From positions 1,821,501 to 1,885,500 of the forward strand of contig NC_044977.1 of the NCBI RefSeq assembly GCF_008728515.1: 64,000 nucleotides of DNA, written 5' to 3'. The stretch comes from Papio anubis (taxonomy: Eukaryota > Chordata > Mammalia > Primates > Cercopithecidae). The notes beneath the pieces are model-generated. The model worked only from the letters and a program-made list of their open reading frames with translations, made no database searches and was not told the DNA's origin. Position 1 is the first letter of the stretch. Each line of letters opens with the position of its first letter. This document shows, piece after piece, positions 61,961-64,000 of the stretch. The translations under genes were made by a program, and so were the position numbers.

Positions 61961-63489
61961 GGTCTCTAGGTAAACAGAGAGACTTTTATCAAGCAGGACA
62001 TTCTAAGGGCTTAGAGATTACCTCCCAGGAGTAGAGGGCAAAGGCCTAATCTCTCTTGGGTCGAGCTTCAATTCTTCTGTTACATATCCTAATTTTTGTG
62101 AGAATGAAATGAGTATGAACTTATATACTACTGTACCTGGCTGTGTATTAGCTGTTGTTATTTAGAAAGGCCTGGGTTTTCACCCCTGAGTTCTTCACTG
62201 CTGTCTTCCCACACTTAGAAGAGTGTACCACTTAGTAAGTGCTTGATAGATATTTGCTAAAAGAATGAACAAATTAGTTCATCTCCACCTGCTCCAAACA
62301 CCCATAGAGGACACCCTGTTTCTTTTTCTGAGTGTGTTCCTACTCAACCAGCAATCTTTCAGAACATCTTGGCTGACTCTACCTATGGGAGTTATGAGCC
62401 TGCATGTGCTTCTGGTTTGGAAGTGACTCTCCATCCGGGTTGCACATCGACATCATAGAAGGACCGTTGAACAAATAATAATTCCCAGGCTCCACCTCGC
62501 AGGATCTGTTTCTATTGATTGATGAAGTAAACAGCACAGTGCCTGTCACTGGAAGATATTTATGAATGGGTTATGTATTCTCTTCCTGTATTTCATTTTA
62601 CCTCTTAATTTTGCTTAAATAGGAGTACATTTTTCATCCATCAAGGTATATTTGTTTTATCAAGAGGTGTCAACAGTGATGTAGGGACCAGAGTGTTGGT
62701 CTGATCCATGCTTTCCAGGACCAAAGTCCACATCCTTATAGGAGAATGAATCATATTGCCCTATAGCCTGTGGCTCATCTCTTGGCTGCCTCCCTTCCCA
62801 ATTCATAAGCAGATTGGAGGCAACATTTATAGCAAGATGTGCTCATCTATCCTCAAGCTTTTCTGTAGTAATACTTAGGAAACTTGCTATTTCTTCTGAT
62901 TTTTCAACTAGCAGGCTGTGATGAATGCCAAATACTAACTTGGGGCCTCAACTTCCTAATCTATTAAAGAATGAAGATTGGGGTCTGATGATATTGAGGT
63001 AACTTCCAGAACTAGAAATTGTTTTAACATTGAAATATCAAGAATCCTGTTAACATTGAGGTTGGTTACAAGTTCAAGAAGCCATTTGGGAGAGGAATAT
63101 TAAACAAATTCGGGAAGATTAAAATACTTTCCCCAAAGCATGCAAATGACAGAGAAAAATAGTCTAATGTCTTTCATTCACGAGCCAACACTAAAAATGC
63201 ATAGTACTTTTTAATATCTCCCTTGAATAGGAGATATTAAATACCTTACCTTTTTTATGAAGGCAAAGAAAATACTATGTTAAAACATGTAGTACATTCA
63301 CTTTTTAATGCTGGTAACAAATAACAATGAATTGATTTCATTTAGCATTTTATGGTTTTGAAGAAAATCTGAGTAGACTCAAAACAAATCAACTGGACCT
63401 TACTGCCCAGCTTCACATTTTGTTAGCTACCTGGTTTGAAACAAGTCACTTAAATTTGACCTTCACTTTAATAAATTCTGAAGAAGGTT

Positions 63490-63800
63490 GGGCCAAGCAT
63501 GATAGCTCATGCCTGTAATCCCAGCACTTTGGGAGGCTGAGGCAGGATGCTTGCTTAAGCCCAGGAGTTTCAGACCAGCCTAGACAATATAGTCCCACTC
63601 TACAAAACATTTAAAAACTAGTTGGGCATGGTGAAGCGCACCTGTAATGCCAGCTACTTGGGAGGCTGAGGCAGGAGGATCACTTAAGCCTGGGAAGTCA
63701 GGGATGTAGTGAGCCATGATTGCATCTCCAGCCTGGGTGGCAGAACAAGACCCTGTCTCTCAAAATAAATAATGAATGAATGAATGAAGAAATAAATAAG
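63490..63800 (+). mobile_element. Alu SINE, old (AluJ-like)
   Basis: Starts gggccaagcatgatagctca, has tgtaatcccagcactttggg, ggaggctgaggcaggaggat and a shortened catctccagcctgggtggca. It ends in an A-rich tail that has become (AATG/AATA)n microsatellite (gaatgaatgaatgaagaaat). Confidence 0.94.
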
Positions 63801-64000
63801 AGTTGATAATGCATGATCTATTTATTTCATAAGGCTGAGATTAGAATTATTTATTCATTGCAGAAGGTTTATGTAATACACTAGTGTTCTAAACACAGAG
63901 AATGCTTAGATGAATCGTTTATGCCTTTGAGGAGTTTAAGACTTTGGTGAGTGAGACAGATGCGTAAATAGCTACTAGAGCAGAAATCAGTTGTGCCCGC

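Larger units (their letters stand above)
1..64000 (+). other. ROBO2: ROBO2 gene body, partial (3' half of coding region)
   Basis: The whole window lies inside one plus-strand gene. Splicing the exons listed here yields a single open frame covering the end of Ig5, three FNIII domains, a transmembrane helix and a Robo-type cytoplasmic tail. Roundabout receptors bind SLIT ligands through N-terminal Ig domains, which lie upstream of this window, and mediate repulsive axon guidance at the plasma membrane. Cytoplasmic motifs TPYATT (CC1) and LPPPP (CC2) are visible. ROBO2 is chosen over ROBO1, ROBO3 and ROBO4 because the exon sequences match my recollection of ROBO2 throughout, including the ALLYIPDYRLAEGL cassette. 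All introns used are GT-AG. Neither the first nor the last exon of the gene is here. Confidence 0.96.
59997..64000 (+). other. ROBO2: ROBO2 intron (5' part), running off the window
   Basis: Contains a hexanucleotide GAACTR repeat (60171-60246), MER5-like (61215-61310) and MIR (61360-61450) fossils, an unidentified possible repeat (61480-61960), a possible second MER5-like stretch near 62400-62520, and an old Alu (63490-63800). No further exon recognised. Confidence 0.85.

Noticed and set aside
1..64000. Search for tRNA, rRNA, snRNA or microRNA genes
   Set aside because: No cloverleaf, rRNA or snRNA signature was recognised by eye; Pol III A/B boxes seen belong to Alus and MIRs.

Overview
The window is vertebrate (primate) genomic DNA lying inside one large gene. 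It is AT-rich, almost entirely intronic, and carries many Alu and L1 insertions. AluY-type elements and an L1PA-type ORF2 fragment point to a catarrhine primate. The spliced plus-strand exons encode the axon-guidance receptor ROBO2 (Roundabout 2). Several codons differ from my recollection of the human protein, so the source may be a non-human catarrhine or a diverged or error-containing assembly. No prokaryotic features, no other protein-coding gene and no RNA gene could be supported.

Gene layout: thirteen constitutive-looking coding exons run left to right. Spliced, they give 2,117 nt of continuous reading frame (705 codons plus 2 nt), and every junction preserves phase. In order: end of the fifth Ig domain (2584-2665); FNIII-1 (3100-3262, 4873-5039); FNIII-2 (8225-8346, 14438-14669); FNIII-3 (17357-17481, 20136-20307); juxtamembrane plus transmembrane helix (31620-31802); then cytoplasmic tail exons (38036-38078, 39524-39651, 44635-44916, 50374-50530, 59736-59996). 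A 126-nt in-frame cassette exon lies at 45333-45458. The promoter, signal peptide, Ig1-4 and the C-terminal tail are outside the window.

Between the exons: eight Alus, a 5'-truncated L1 with clear target-site duplications (26744-28122), three older L1 stretches, MIR and MER5 fossils, and several tandem repeats. The repeats are 3 x 107 bp at 24405-24725, a degenerate array at 25441-26540, 14 x 15 bp at 46831-47038, a CCA tract at 45070-45128 and a GAACTR tract at 60171-60246.

Most interesting items: an in-phase 27-nt candidate microexon at 55556-55582 that would insert nine residues in the cytoplasmic tail; a possible stop-containing exon at 43782-43849; the strange degenerate array at 25.4-26.5 kb; and two Alus 36 kb apart sharing the same atypical right-arm changes. 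I found no evidence of a wholly new biological system.
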